A stretch of DNA of 48,408 bases from Rhodococcus sp. (in: high G+C Gram-positive bacteria) (GTDB lineage Bacteria > Actinomycetota > Actinomycetes > Mycobacteriales > Mycobacteriaceae). The notes below the pieces were generated by a model that made no database searches, was not told where the DNA came from, and saw nothing but the letters and a program-made list of their open reading frames with translations. Shown here in pieces: positions 35,936 to 44,140 of the stretch. The first letter of the stretch is position 1. The number at the start of each line of letters is the position of its first letter. The position numbers and the translations under genes are program-made. The stretch lies in the NCBI GenBank assembly GCA_004211695.1, contig SEEV01000037.1, positions 1-48,408 on the forward strand, read 5' to 3'.

Positions 35936-36784
35936 TCATGTGGCGCTCGACTGGAACTGTCCGACAGCCGTGTCGTTGTCGGTGAGATCCATCGGTCCGA
36001 GCTGCGCGGCGGCCCACAAAGAGCTGATGTCTGCGCCCAATTCGGCTGCGACAGCCCGGACGGACACGAGATCCTTGCTGAGATACCGGGGGAGGTTGGC
36101 GCTGTGCGCCTGGGCCCCCTTGCCCGAGGCCGCGATGTATCGCGCTGCTGCGCTTCCTCCGCTACTGACGGCGAGCACGTCGAGAAGCGTCTTCTCCGAG
36201 ATCCCCAGGGACTGAGCGGTTTCGATGGCGGAGAGGGTGAGCTGTGTACAGACTGCGAACAACGCGTTGTTCAACAGCTTGGCCGGTAGAGCCGTGCCGA
36301 GACGTCCGGTGCGAATGATGTTGGACGCGTAGGCGGCGATCGTGTCTTCGGCGACGTCGACTGCTGCATCGTCTCCGGCCAGCATGACCGTCAACTGTGT
36401 TCGGCGGACGGCCTCGGGCGTGCCACTGAAAGGAGCTTCCACCACCGATACATCGCGCCGGCGGGCCACTGCGTCGAGTCTGCGAATCGTCTCCGGGCTA
36501 CCCGTGGTGTGTGAGACGAACACCGATCCGGGCCGCATACCCTCGATGATGGGCGGGCAGAGGTCGAGTACCTGTTGATCGGTGAACAGACAGGTAGCGA
36601 CAATGTCGGAACCGGCCAGATCCTCGGGTGCCTCTGCGAGTAGTGCGCCGCGCTCCGCTAGCCTCGAACGCACTTCCGGGCGGCGAGCGAAGACGGTCGT
36701 GACGCTGCCGGCCGAGAGTAGACGCTCCACCATGGGTTCGCCGATGTTGCCGGCGCCGATGAAACCGACTGTGGGCGCGCTCAT
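35936..36784 (-). CDS. 3-hydroxyisobutyrate dehydrogenase-like (beta-hydroxyacid) dehydrogenase
   Basis: A 282-residue NAD(P)-binding enzyme: GFIGAGNIGEPMVERLL (residues 7-23) is the dinucleotide motif, SHTTGSPETIRRL the substrate-binding motif, and Lys in GTALPAKLLNNALFAV the catalytic base. The family oxidises beta-hydroxyacids such as 3-hydroxyisobutyrate or tartronate semialdehyde forms; imine reductases also belong here, though they have Asp or Tyr in place of the Lys. Its ATG overlaps the 7Fe ferredoxin's stop (ATGA). Finding it between ferredoxin genes suggests it oxidises a hydroxyacid produced after P450 hydroxylation. Confidence 0.83.
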   Translation of the reverse strand: MSAPTVGFIGAGNIGEPMVERLLSAGSVTTVFARRPEVRSRLAERGALLAEAPEDLAGSDIVATCLFTDQQVLDLCPPIIEGMRPGSVFVSHTTGSPETIRRLDAVARRRDVSVVEAPFSGTPEAVRRTQLTVMLAGDDAAVDVAEDTIAAYASNIIRTGRLGTALPAKLLNNALFAVCTQLTLSAIETAQSLGISEKTLLDVLAVSSGGSAAARYIAASGKGAQAHSANLPRYLSKDLVSVRAVAAELGADISSLWAAAQLGPMDLTDNDTAVGQFQSSAT

Positions 36785-37080
36785 TTCTTGCCCTCGCCTC
36801 GACTGGGGAGCTTTCCGTATTTGCGGGCGCCACCGAGCCGGCCCAGCTCTACGAATACAGCGTGCTGACGTTCCGCGGCGTGCGCTTTCTCGTCGGGCAG
36901 ATCGGCCTCGTGGAAGATGGCCTCGTGGGGGCACGCCGGCTCGCAGGCACCGCAGTCGATGCATTCGGCCGGGTTGACGAACAGTTGATGTTCGCCCTCG
37001 TAGATGCAGTCGACCGGGCACTCGCGGACACAGGAGCGATCCATCAGATCGATGCAGGATTCGGTGATCACGTACGTCAT
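36781..37080 (-). CDS. 7Fe ferredoxin (FdxA-like)
   Basis: A 99-residue ferredoxin with two clusters: Cys9, Cys17, Cys21-Pro and Cys25 in the N-terminal part (the 3Fe-4S pattern with a long first spacing), and Cys40xxCys43xxCys46xxxCys50-Pro for 4Fe-4S. The start and the C-terminal extension resemble actinobacterial FdxA proteins. It may shuttle electrons between dehydrogenases and the FprA-type reductase or serve as a second P450 donor. Confidence 0.88.
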   Translation of the reverse strand: MTYVITESCIDLMDRSCVRECPVDCIYEGEHQLFVNPAECIDCGACEPACPHEAIFHEADLPDEKAHAAERQHAVFVELGRLGGARKYGKLPSRGEGKK

Positions 37081-37134
37081 TGCGGTGTTCCTTCGTCGGT
37101 GCTGATGTCCCGGTGCGGAGAGCGGCCTCCGGCG

Positions 37135-38604
37135 CTAGCCGGAGGCGACGCCCCAGGTGATGGTCTTGGTCTGAAGGAATTCGTCGAGACCGGCGTCGCC
37201 TCGTTCTCGTCCGAGCCCGCTCTGCTTGTAGCCACCGAACGAACCGTGTGGACTCATTCCGCCACCGCCGCCGTTGACGGTCACCGTGCCGGTCCGGATA
37301 CGCTTGGCTATCGCATACGCGCGGACCGGATCCTTCGCCCAGACGCCGCCGGACAAGCCGTAGTCGCTGTCATTGGCGATATTCACCGCCTCGTCGTCGT
37401 CCCCGAACGGGATGACAACGCCCACCGGGCCGAAGAACTCCTGCTGCGCAATGGCCATCGAGTTCTCGACGTCCACGAACAGGGTCGGCTCGACGAAGAA
37501 GCCCCTGTCCAGCCCTTCGGGGCGACCGCCTCCGACCGCGAGGGTCGCGCCTTCCGCGATTCCGGTCTGGATCAGCTTCTCGACCTTTGCGCGCTGCGCA
37601 GCACTGCCGAGTGGTCCCATCTCGGTGTCCGGAGAGGCGGGATCTCCCACCTTGATGCTCGACAGTCCCTGCTTGATCAGCTCGATCAGTTCGTCCTGGC
37701 GTGAACGATGCACCAGTGTGCGTGTCAGGAACGCGCAACCCTGGCCGGCGTGCAGCACGATGTCGCGAACGACGGATCCGACGACCTTGGCTAAATCTGC
37801 ATCCTCACAGATGATGTTCGCGGACTTACCGCCGAGTTCGAGGACCACCTTCTTCATCGTCGGCGCCGCCTGCTCGAGAACCTTGCGGCCGACGGCGTCG
37901 GAGCCGGTGAAGCTCACGATGTCCACCATGGGGTTGGTGGTGAGTTCGAGGCCGGTGTCGATATCGCCCGAAACGATGTTGAGCACTCCGCGCGGCAGAC
38001 CGGCTTCCTCTGCGATCTCGCCCAGGATGAACGCTTCCAGCGGGGTGGTCGGTGCGGGCTTGAGGATCGTCGTGCAGCCCGCGGCCAGTGCCGGCCCGAG
38101 CTTCATCAGGTTGAGGAAGAACGGGAAGTTGTAGGCGGAGATCAGTGCGGCGACACCGAACGGCTCACGTCGAATGACGCCTTGGCCCAAACTTGCACCC
38201 ACGTGGGGAGGCATGGGCTTTTCCATCGGAAATTGCAGCAGGACTCGTTCGGCCAGGTCGCGGAAATGGTTGAGCGGAATGCCGATCTGGAATGTCTCGG
38301 CGCCGACTCTGGTGCTGCCGGACTCCGCAATGTTGAGCTGGACGAGTTCGTCGAACCGCTTTTCCATCACCTCGGCCATCCGCACCATGACCGCCGACCG
38401 CTCCTGCACGGACATCAGCGGCCACGGTCCCTCGTCGAATGCGGTGCGCGCAGCCGTGATTGCTTTGGCGACATCCGAGCGAGAGGCAACCGGGGCGATT
38501 CCGATCGTCTCCTCCGTGGCGGGGTTGATGACCGGCTCGGTACGTCCGGACTCGCTGGTCACCCAGGCTCCGTCGATGAAGAGGTTGGGATATTCCTTGA
38601 GCAT
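37135..38604 (-). CDS. Aldehyde dehydrogenase
   Basis: A 489-residue NAD(P)-dependent ALDH. The cofactor site SAYNFPFFLNLMK (near 157), LKPAPTTP (181-188), FTGSDAVGRK, catalytic Glu256 in ELGGKSANI and nucleophile Cys290 in AGQGC are all there. The Cys motif reads GQGC rather than GQVC. It would oxidise the aldehyde formed by the SDR immediately upstream (55-base gap), consistent with an alcohol-aldehyde-acid sequence after P450 attack. Confidence 0.92.
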   Translation of the reverse strand: MLKEYPNLFIDGAWVTSESGRTEPVINPATEETIGIAPVASRSDVAKAITAARTAFDEGPWPLMSVQERSAVMVRMAEVMEKRFDELVQLNIAESGSTRVGAETFQIGIPLNHFRDLAERVLLQFPMEKPMPPHVGASLGQGVIRREPFGVAALISAYNFPFFLNLMKLGPALAAGCTTILKPAPTTPLEAFILGEIAEEAGLPRGVLNIVSGDIDTGLELTTNPMVDIVSFTGSDAVGRKVLEQAAPTMKKVVLELGGKSANIICEDADLAKVVGSVVRDIVLHAGQGCAFLTRTLVHRSRQDELIELIKQGLSSIKVGDPASPDTEMGPLGSAAQRAKVEKLIQTGIAEGATLAVGGGRPEGLDRGFFVEPTLFVDVENSMAIAQQEFFGPVGVVIPFGDDDEAVNIANDSDYGLSGGVWAKDPVRAYAIAKRIRTGTVTVNGGGGGMSPHGSFGGYKQSGLGRERGDAGLDEFLQTKTITWGVASG

Positions 38605-38659
38605 GTTGATCCTTCGATGACGTGAGCCTCGGCTCGGAGCAGCGGTTCCCGACCGATTG

Positions 38660-39520
38660 TCAGCGGTTCGCGTAGGCCTGGGTGTGGGGGATGGCGGTGC
38701 CGGCGTCGACCTTCATCTGGAGGCCGGTGACGAATTTGGCGTCGTCCGAGGCGAGGAACACGACGGCGTTGCTGATGTCGGCTGGTTCGACCCAGGGGAC
38801 GGGCATGGGCTGGTTTGAGTAGAAGGCACCTTCGGCGTCTTCGCGGCCCGGCGATTCGAGATCGGGGCGGAACACCTTGTACATCCCGTCACTGTGGAGC
38901 ATCGCGGTGTTGCAGTTGGTCGGATGCACGGCATTGACGCGGATCGATTCCGGTGCCAGCGCAAGGGCGAGGTCGTGGACGAACTGAGTCACGCCCTTCT
39001 TGGCGTGGGTGTAGCCGGCGCCGCCGGCGCCGAGGGCGGGATTGTCGGTTCCACCCTTCATCAATGCCGCGACCGAACCGGTGGCGATGATGGACGCCCC
39101 GGAACTCAGGTGCGGGTAGGCGGCGCTGACCGTGTTGATCACTCCGACGAGGTCGACGTCGACGGCATCGAGGAAGGCCTTCCGAGGAACGTCGCCGAGG
39201 GGACAGATACCGGCGTTGGCCACCACGATGTGGAGTCCACCGAGTTCGGTCACGCCCTTCTCGATCGCCTGGCGCAGCTGTGTCGGCTCGCGGACGTCCG
39301 CGACCGAAGCCACACATCGACGACCTTCTTTCTCCACCAGACGCCGGGTCTCCTCGAGGTCGTCCCAGGACGCCAGGGCATAGAGGTTCGTGTCGATGTC
39401 GGCGCAGATGTCCAGAGCGATGATGTCGGCTCCCTGCGCGGCCAACGCCACGGCGTGGCTTCGCCCTTGTCCGCGTGCGGCGCCGGTGATCACTGCGACC
39501 TTGCCGTCGAGCTTTCCCAT
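38660..39520 (-). CDS. Mycofactocin-coupled SDR oxidoreductase
   Basis: A 286-residue SDR of the same group as that at 5939-6790: TGAARGQGRSHAVALAAQGAD, IIALDICADID, the characteristic insertion with a LVEKEGRRC segment, active-site Ser in ATGSVAAL and YTHAKKG. Members oxidise alcohols using bound NAD and mycofactocin. The ATG at 39520 follows AGGAGA; the frame upstream is noncoding. It is the first gene of the nine-gene operon and its promoter (39654-39690) is nearly identical to the importer's. The neighbouring GntR gene is divergent. Confidence 0.88.
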   Translation of the reverse strand: MGKLDGKVAVITGAARGQGRSHAVALAAQGADIIALDICADIDTNLYALASWDDLEETRRLVEKEGRRCVASVADVREPTQLRQAIEKGVTELGGLHIVVANAGICPLGDVPRKAFLDAVDVDLVGVINTVSAAYPHLSSGASIIATGSVAALMKGGTDNPALGAGGAGYTHAKKGVTQFVHDLALALAPESIRVNAVHPTNCNTAMLHSDGMYKVFRPDLESPGREDAEGAFYSNQPMPVPWVEPADISNAVVFLASDDAKFVTGLQMKVDAGTAIPHTQAYANR

Positions 39521-39653
39521 CGTCGTCTCTCCTGTCGATTGGTGGCCGTCGCGCCACAGATATGGGGGTGTATGGCGCATGGTCGAGCGAGCGCGGTGCA
39601 TCGCACGAGTGCTCCCGTGTCGGGGTACCGGGGCAGGTGCGCCGAGAACAGTT

Positions 39654-39690
39654 CAACTAGTCATACCTTGTGGCATGTGTCACTGTAAAG
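39654..39690 (-). promoter_or_regulatory. Promoter with conserved 37-nt block, nine-gene operon
   Basis: On the minus strand TTTACA (39689-39684) and TATGAC (39665-39660) are spaced 18 nt, identical to 29125-29154. 35 of 37 positions agree with the importer promoter, with differences only in the spacer. It lies 134 bases upstream of the SDR start. AGGTATGAC within it is the proposed regulator contact. Confidence 0.7.
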
Positions 39691-39797
39691 CGAATGTCCG
39701 AATCAGATCACCGAACAGCAAGGACGTAACAATGCCGCAACCGATGGTCCGCTCGTATCAGCCGTCCGATCGGAGTCTCTGCGCCGCAGAGTCTTAC

Positions 39798-39806
39798 GTT
39801 CATACC
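39798..39806 (-). promoter_or_regulatory. Weak GntR-site variant GGTATGAAC
   Basis: The minus strand reads GGTATGAAC, one insertion away from GGTATGAC of the two conserved promoters. It lies about 25 bases before the GntR start codon, where an autoregulatory site would be expected. Short and degenerate, so tentative. Confidence 0.3.
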
Positions 39807-39831
39807 CGCAGGTACGGCTAAAGTCGTGTGG

Positions 39832-40656
39832 ATGGAGACCGGAGAACATGCACCGTGGCGGCCGAACGGCACCACCTCCGACGACAGCAAGGTGCGCGTG
39901 CCCAAGGCGTCCGAGCAGATCGCCGACCGGCTACGCGGGCAGATCGTTCGCGGTGAGATTGCTCCAGGTCAGATGCTTCCGCCAGAGAAAACGCTGATGG
40001 TGCACTTCGGCGTCTCCCGCCCCACTCTGCGTGAAGCGTTCCGAATCCTCGAGAGCGAAGGTCTCATCACTGTGGTGACCGGTTCGCGGGGCGGTCCTCG
40101 GGCGCGGCTACCCGACCTCAGCGTCGCGGCCCGGCACATCGGCCTCTACCTGCAGATTCAAGGAACCACCCTGGAGGATCTGCTCGAAGCGCGTGTCGAG
40201 TTCGAATCGGCCTGCGTGCGACTTCTCGCAGAGAAGTGCCCGCCGGAAGGGATCGAGTCCTTGAAACGGTGTGTCGAGGCGCATCGAATGGCTCTGAAAG
40301 ACGATGTCGACACTCCGGCGGGATTCGCTAACTGGGTCTCGCTCACGGCCGAGTTTCACGACCTGATTGCCCGCTACTGCGGGAACAAGACGCTCCAAGC
40401 CCAGGTCAGTGCGTTGCAGGACGTACTGGACGCACACCGCAGGATGGGCATTCGGCAACGCGTCGACGACGCAGATGCTCCCGCGAGGACGGCGTACGTT
40501 CCCTCTGTGGTCGACGACTATCAAATGCTGATCGAATTGGTCGAAGCGCGCGACGTCGCGCGAGCCGAGAAGCACTGGCGTCGCCACCTTGCCGATGCCA
40601 CCGAGATCATCTTTCGCAATCGAGACAGGAATGCGACGATCAGTCTGTTCGACTGA
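39832..40656 (+). CDS. FadR-type GntR transcriptional regulator
   Basis: A 274-residue regulator. The winged-helix domain (about residues 20-90) shows PKASEQIADRLRGQI, LPPEKTLMVHFGVSRP and TLREAFRILESEGL. The FCD effector domain (about 105-255) has FHDLIARYCGN and ARAEKHWRRHL. An ATG at 39832 or a GTG at 39826 may be the start; neither has a clear RBS, so a leaderless mRNA is possible. It is divergent from the nine-gene operon and is the best candidate for the protein that reads the shared promoter block. A terminator hairpin follows 105 bases after the stop. Confidence 0.85.
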   Translation: METGEHAPWRPNGTTSDDSKVRVPKASEQIADRLRGQIVRGEIAPGQMLPPEKTLMVHFGVSRPTLREAFRILESEGLITVVTGSRGGPRARLPDLSVAARHIGLYLQIQGTTLEDLLEARVEFESACVRLLAEKCPPEGIESLKRCVEAHRMALKDDVDTPAGFANWVSLTAEFHDLIARYCGNKTLQAQVSALQDVLDAHRRMGIRQRVDDADAPARTAYVPSVVDDYQMLIELVEARDVARAEKHWRRHLADATEIIFRNRDRNATISLFD

Positions 40657-40761
40657 TCCGAAGAGCCTGCAAAGCAAGAACTCTCACGTCGTCGTGCTCG
40701 CCCGTTTCGGCGTCCCGTGACACACGCCGGCTCCGCGTGGCCCATGCTGCGCGTACTACGT

Positions 40762-40800
40762 CGCCCCCGTCCGCTTCCATGCGGTGCGGGGGCGATTTTC
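40762..40800 (+). terminator. Intrinsic terminator
   Basis: CGCCCCCG and CCGC (40762-40774) pair with GCGG and CGGGGGCG (40781-40794), with a small bulge and a 6-nt loop, followed by ATTTTCGTTT. The T-rich tail makes this the most classical intrinsic terminator in the window; it would end the GntR transcript. Confidence 0.7.
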
Positions 40801-40847
40801 GTTTCCCGGGGCAGATCTTGGTGACGCACGTAACATCATCTGCTACC

Positions 40848-40870
40848 GTCTAGAAAGTTAAACAAGTAAC
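40848..40870. promoter_or_regulatory. AT-rich regulatory element before the amidohydrolase
   Basis: GTCTAGAAAGTTAAACAAGTAAC contains the inverted repeat GTTA-AACAAG-TAAC (40857-40870). Its reverse complement resembles the element at 45390-45413: both have GTTACTT at one end and TAGAC at the other, with ACT between. It sits 38 bases before the amidohydrolase start, so it may be an operator of the 40.9-48.4 kb operon. Confidence 0.4.
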
Positions 40871-40907
40871 CCCCTTTGAATGCTTCGTGCTCCTTCCAGG
40901 AGGATCC

Positions 40908-42092
40908 ATGCCTTTGCAGAACCACATGCAACTCATCTCCACCGACGATCATTTGATCGAGCACCCCCGCCTCTGGTCAGACCGGCTGCCGTCGAAGTTC
41001 ATCGATGCCGGTCCCAAGATCATCGAGAAGGAGATGCCCCGGTCCATCCACGCCGGCGACGGCGGCCGGGCAGACTCCGGAACGAAGCTCGCCGAAGTGT
41101 GGGAGTACGAGGGGCGCATCTACCCCTACATCGGGCTCAATGCCGTAGCAGGCAAGAAGCCGGAGGAATACGGTGCGGAGCCGACTCGCTACGAGGACAT
41201 GATCCCGGGTTGTTACGAGCCGGCAGCTCGCATCTCGGACATGGACATCGACGGCGTACAAGCCACATTGTCGTTCCCGTCGTTCCCCCGGTTCGCCGGA
41301 ACCGTGTTCCTCGACGGCAACGACAAGGAACTCGCTCTGCTGTCGGTGCAGGCATGGAACGACTACGTGCTCGACGAATGGTGCCCCACCGCACCCGACC
41401 GGCTCATCCCGCTCGTCATACTCCCGCTCTGGTCCGTGGAGGACGCAGTGAAGGAGATCTACCGGACCGCTGCCAAGGGCGCACGTGCGATCTCGTTCCC
41501 CGAGAACCCGTCGCCACTCGGGTTGCCGTCGTTCCATACGAACCACTGGGACCCGGTGTTCGCTGCCGCAGTGGAAACCGGTCTCCCGCTGTGTGTCCAT
41601 TTCGGAACGTCCGGCAAGGCGCCGATCACCGCACCCGAGGCACCGATGGCGGTCATGACCTCGCTCTTCGGCTGCAACTCGATGTATGCCACCGCAGACC
41701 TGCTGTTCTCTCCTGTGTTCCACAACCATCCGGGCCTCAAGTTCATGCTCTCCGAGGGCGGCATCGGCTGGGTGCCCTACATGCTGGAGCGGATGGATGC
41801 AGTCTGGACGAAGCACCGCTACTACCAGAACATCAATCAGACGGTCCGGCCGTCCGAGCTGTTCGCGAAGCACATCTACGGTTGCTTCATCGAAGACGAG
41901 TTCGGACTCGCGAATCGGCACCTGGTGGGTATCGACAACATCACGTGGGAGGGCGACTACCCGCACTCGGATTCCAACTGGCCCAACAGTCGCAAACTCG
42001 TCCACGACGCGATGATCGACGTCCCTGACGAGGACGTGCACAAGATCGTCGAACTCAATGCCCGGAAGCTGCTCAACTTCCCGCGTACCTGA
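40908..42092 (+). CDS. Amidohydrolase 2-family (ACMSD-like) protein
   Basis: A 394-residue TIM-barrel metallohydrolase of PF04909. STDDHLIEH (residues 11-19) gives the first metal ligands, CVHFGT a barrel His, MLSEGGIGWVPYMLERMD the next segment and TWEGDYPHSDSNWPNS the C-terminal Asp. The family includes decarboxylases such as ACMSD and gamma-resorcylate decarboxylase as well as C-C or ester hydrolases. The ATG at 40908 has an excellent AGGAGG 6 nt before it. It begins an operon with a DUF35-thiolase fusion and CoA enzymes, so a hydrolytic or decarboxylating step on a CoA ester or free acid is likely. Confidence 0.85.
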   Translation: MPLQNHMQLISTDDHLIEHPRLWSDRLPSKFIDAGPKIIEKEMPRSIHAGDGGRADSGTKLAEVWEYEGRIYPYIGLNAVAGKKPEEYGAEPTRYEDMIPGCYEPAARISDMDIDGVQATLSFPSFPRFAGTVFLDGNDKELALLSVQAWNDYVLDEWCPTAPDRLIPLVILPLWSVEDAVKEIYRTAAKGARAISFPENPSPLGLPSFHTNHWDPVFAAAVETGLPLCVHFGTSGKAPITAPEAPMAVMTSLFGCNSMYATADLLFSPVFHNHPGLKFMLSEGGIGWVPYMLERMDAVWTKHRYYQNINQTVRPSELFAKHIYGCFIEDEFGLANRHLVGIDNITWEGDYPHSDSNWPNSRKLVHDAMIDVPDEDVHKIVELNARKLLNFPRT

Positions 42093-42138
42093 GTCGTTCG
42101 CTGCCAATCCCTATCGCGTCGAAAAGGACTTCAATCTC

Positions 42139-42387
42139 ATGGAAGAGCCCATCGAACAGCTCCCGCAGGCCGACTGGGTCGACCAGGATCTGCTCACCCG
42201 TGACCTCGCGGGTTCCCTGCTCGACGAGGAGATCGCTGCCGAGAGTGATCGACTCGCACGGCTGGGCCGTGGCGAGAGCGGAGACGACATCGTCATGAGC
42301 CGCGCCGACATGGAGCGGCGACTGGCCGCGATGATCGCCGTGCGCGACAACGTCGGGCAGAACACCTCCGGTCAGACCACGCCGTAG
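42139..42387 (+). CDS. Small acidic helical protein of unknown function
   Basis: An 82-residue protein starting at ATG 42139 with AAAGGA upstream. It is acidic in its N-terminal half (MEEPIEQLPQADWVDQDLL), predicted largely helical, with a charged SRADMERRLAAMIAVRDN helix near the end. No membrane segment, Cys or known motif. I do not recognise it. It lies between the amidohydrolase (46 bases) and the DUF35-thiolase gene (50 bases) on the same strand, so it is probably an operon member and perhaps a subunit of one of these enzymes. Confidence 0.6.
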   Translation: MEEPIEQLPQADWVDQDLLTRDLAGSLLDEEIAAESDRLARLGRGESGDDIVMSRADMERRLAAMIAVRDNVGQNTSGQTTP

Positions 42388-42437
42388 CGGGCGCAGGAGT
42401 AGCAGATGCGACAGGCAGCGAAAGACATGGAGGACAT

Positions 42438-44108
42438 GTGACCGAAGTAGTGGACACCGGCCGGCCAGTGCCGCAGCTTTCGCTGTCGCGCGCTCCGTAT
42501 TGGGCGTCGGGCGCCGACAGCGTGCTGCGGATTGCTCGCTGCCGTAACTGTTCTCGGTGGATGCATCCGCAGACCGTGCTCTGCCCGCAGTGCCACGGCC
42601 GCAACATCGGATGGGACGCGGTGTCCGGCCGCGGCACCGTGGTGGGGTTCACCATCAACACTCAGCAGTGGCTTCCGCACTTCCCGCCGCCTTACGTCGT
42701 TGCGATCGTCGCTCTGGAGGAAGACCTCTCCGTTCGACTGACCACCAACATCGTCGGCTGCGAGCCGACCGACGTCTCGGTGGGTACGCAGGTCCGCGTG
42801 TTGTTCGAGCAGGTGGCCGGCGACGTGTGGCTGCCGCTGTTCGAGCCCGATCCCGACCTGGTCGGAGTGCCCGGCGAGATTCCCGAACCGGAGGACTACC
42901 GCGCACGGCTGCGCCCTCCCGCCTCGTCCGGCAAGTTCGAGGACAAAGTCTCGATCACCGGTGTCGGACAGTCGAAGATCGGCCGGCGTCTGATGGTCGA
43001 ACCACTGTCCCTGACGGTCGACGCGTGCCTCGCCGCCATCGAGGACGCCGGACTCACCCTGGACGACATCGACGGATTATCGACGTACCCGGGCAACGCC
43101 GGAGGCGGCGGAATGTCCGAAGGCGGCATCATGGCCGTCGAGCAAGTCCTGCGGATCCGGCCCACCTGGGTCAACGGTGGCAACGAATTGCCCGGGCAGA
43201 ACGGATCGATCATCGCCGCGATGCTCGCCGTCGCGTCCGGCCTGTGCCGCCACGTGCTGTGCTTCCGCACCGTCTGGGAATCGACCCATTCGGAACTGGT
43301 GCGGTCGGGTCGACTCGAGACCGCCGGTGGGCGGCCGACCGGCATGTTCGAACACCGAGCGCCGTTCGGTGCGATGTCCGCCGCCAACTGGATCGCGTGT
43401 CAGGCGTCGAACTACTTCCACCGATACGGCGGCGATCGCGAGACGCTGGGCGCGATCGCGGTCAACGCTCGGAGCAACGCCTCGGCCAATCCGGAAGCGG
43501 TGTACCGGGATCCGATCACCCTCGACGACTACCTGTCTGCGCGCATGGTCTCGACACCGTTCGGTCTGTACGACTGCGACGTTCCGGTCGACGGCGCGGT
43601 CGCAGTGATCGTCTCCGCAGCCGAGACGGCGGCGGATCGGCCGAACAAGCCGGTCTTCGTCGAGGCCGTCGGCACACAAATCATGGAGAATCTGTCCTGG
43701 GACCAGGGCACGCTGACCCACACTCCGCAGTCCCTCGGCCCTGCCGCGCATCTGTGGAGTCGGACTGATCTACGTCCGAAGGATGTGGACGTGGCACTAC
43801 TCTACGACGGCTTCACTTTCAACGCGTTGTCCTGGCTCGAAGGGCTCGGCTTCTGCGAACTCGGCGGCGCACGGGACTTCATCGATTCCGGCCGAGGTAT
43901 CGCAATCGACGGTCGTCTGCCGCTGAACCCGCACGGCGGACAACTCTCGGCGGGCCGCACCCACGGCTACGGGTTCTTTCGCGAGGCCGTTCTACAGCTG
44001 CGCGGACAGGCGCCCGGCCGGCAGGTGGCAGATCCCCGCGTTGCCGTCGTGACGGCGGGCGGCGGCGTACCGTCCGGCGCGATTCTGCTTCGCTCCGATA
44101 AGTCCTGA
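42438..44108 (+). CDS. DUF35-thiolase fusion (Ltp2/ChsH2-like CoA-ester retro-aldolase candidate)
   Basis: A 556-residue fusion. Residues 1-130 are a DUF35 protein: a zinc ribbon with Cys35xxCys38 and Cys49xxCys52, then an OB fold (GRGTVVGFTINTQQW and AIVALEEDLSVRL). Residues about 175-556 are a thiolase of the SCP-x/Ltp type: KVSITGVGQSKIGRR, ACLAAIEDAGLTLDDIDGLSTYPG, then NPHGGQLSAGRTHGYGFFREAVLQLRG. In steroid degradation the separate proteins Ltp2 and ChsH2-DUF35 form an aldolase that removes a side-chain piece as propionyl-CoA. Here both parts are on one chain. The classical thiolase Cys is not evident, which fits aldolase chemistry rather than thiolysis. The GTG start follows GGAGG. Confidence 0.85.
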   Translation: MTEVVDTGRPVPQLSLSRAPYWASGADSVLRIARCRNCSRWMHPQTVLCPQCHGRNIGWDAVSGRGTVVGFTINTQQWLPHFPPPYVVAIVALEEDLSVRLTTNIVGCEPTDVSVGTQVRVLFEQVAGDVWLPLFEPDPDLVGVPGEIPEPEDYRARLRPPASSGKFEDKVSITGVGQSKIGRRLMVEPLSLTVDACLAAIEDAGLTLDDIDGLSTYPGNAGGGGMSEGGIMAVEQVLRIRPTWVNGGNELPGQNGSIIAAMLAVASGLCRHVLCFRTVWESTHSELVRSGRLETAGGRPTGMFEHRAPFGAMSAANWIACQASNYFHRYGGDRETLGAIAVNARSNASANPEAVYRDPITLDDYLSARMVSTPFGLYDCDVPVDGAVAVIVSAAETAADRPNKPVFVEAVGTQIMENLSWDQGTLTHTPQSLGPAAHLWSRTDLRPKDVDVALLYDGFTFNALSWLEGLGFCELGGARDFIDSGRGIAIDGRLPLNPHGGQLSAGRTHGYGFFREAVLQLRGQAPGRQVADPRVAVVTAGGGVPSGAILLRSDKS

Positions 44109-44140
44109 CCTCACACAACAAACACCTACGAGGAGTCGTC

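Larger units (their letters stand above)
39521..39831. other. Divergent intergenic region between SDR operon and GntR gene
   Basis: 311 bases without a gene. It contains the conserved minus-strand promoter block (39654-39690) and a related nonamer near the GntR start (39798-39806). CTCTGCGCCGCAGAG (39777-39791) is a perfect 15-nt palindrome between them, a possible operator or hairpin. Nothing else is evident. Confidence 0.5.
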
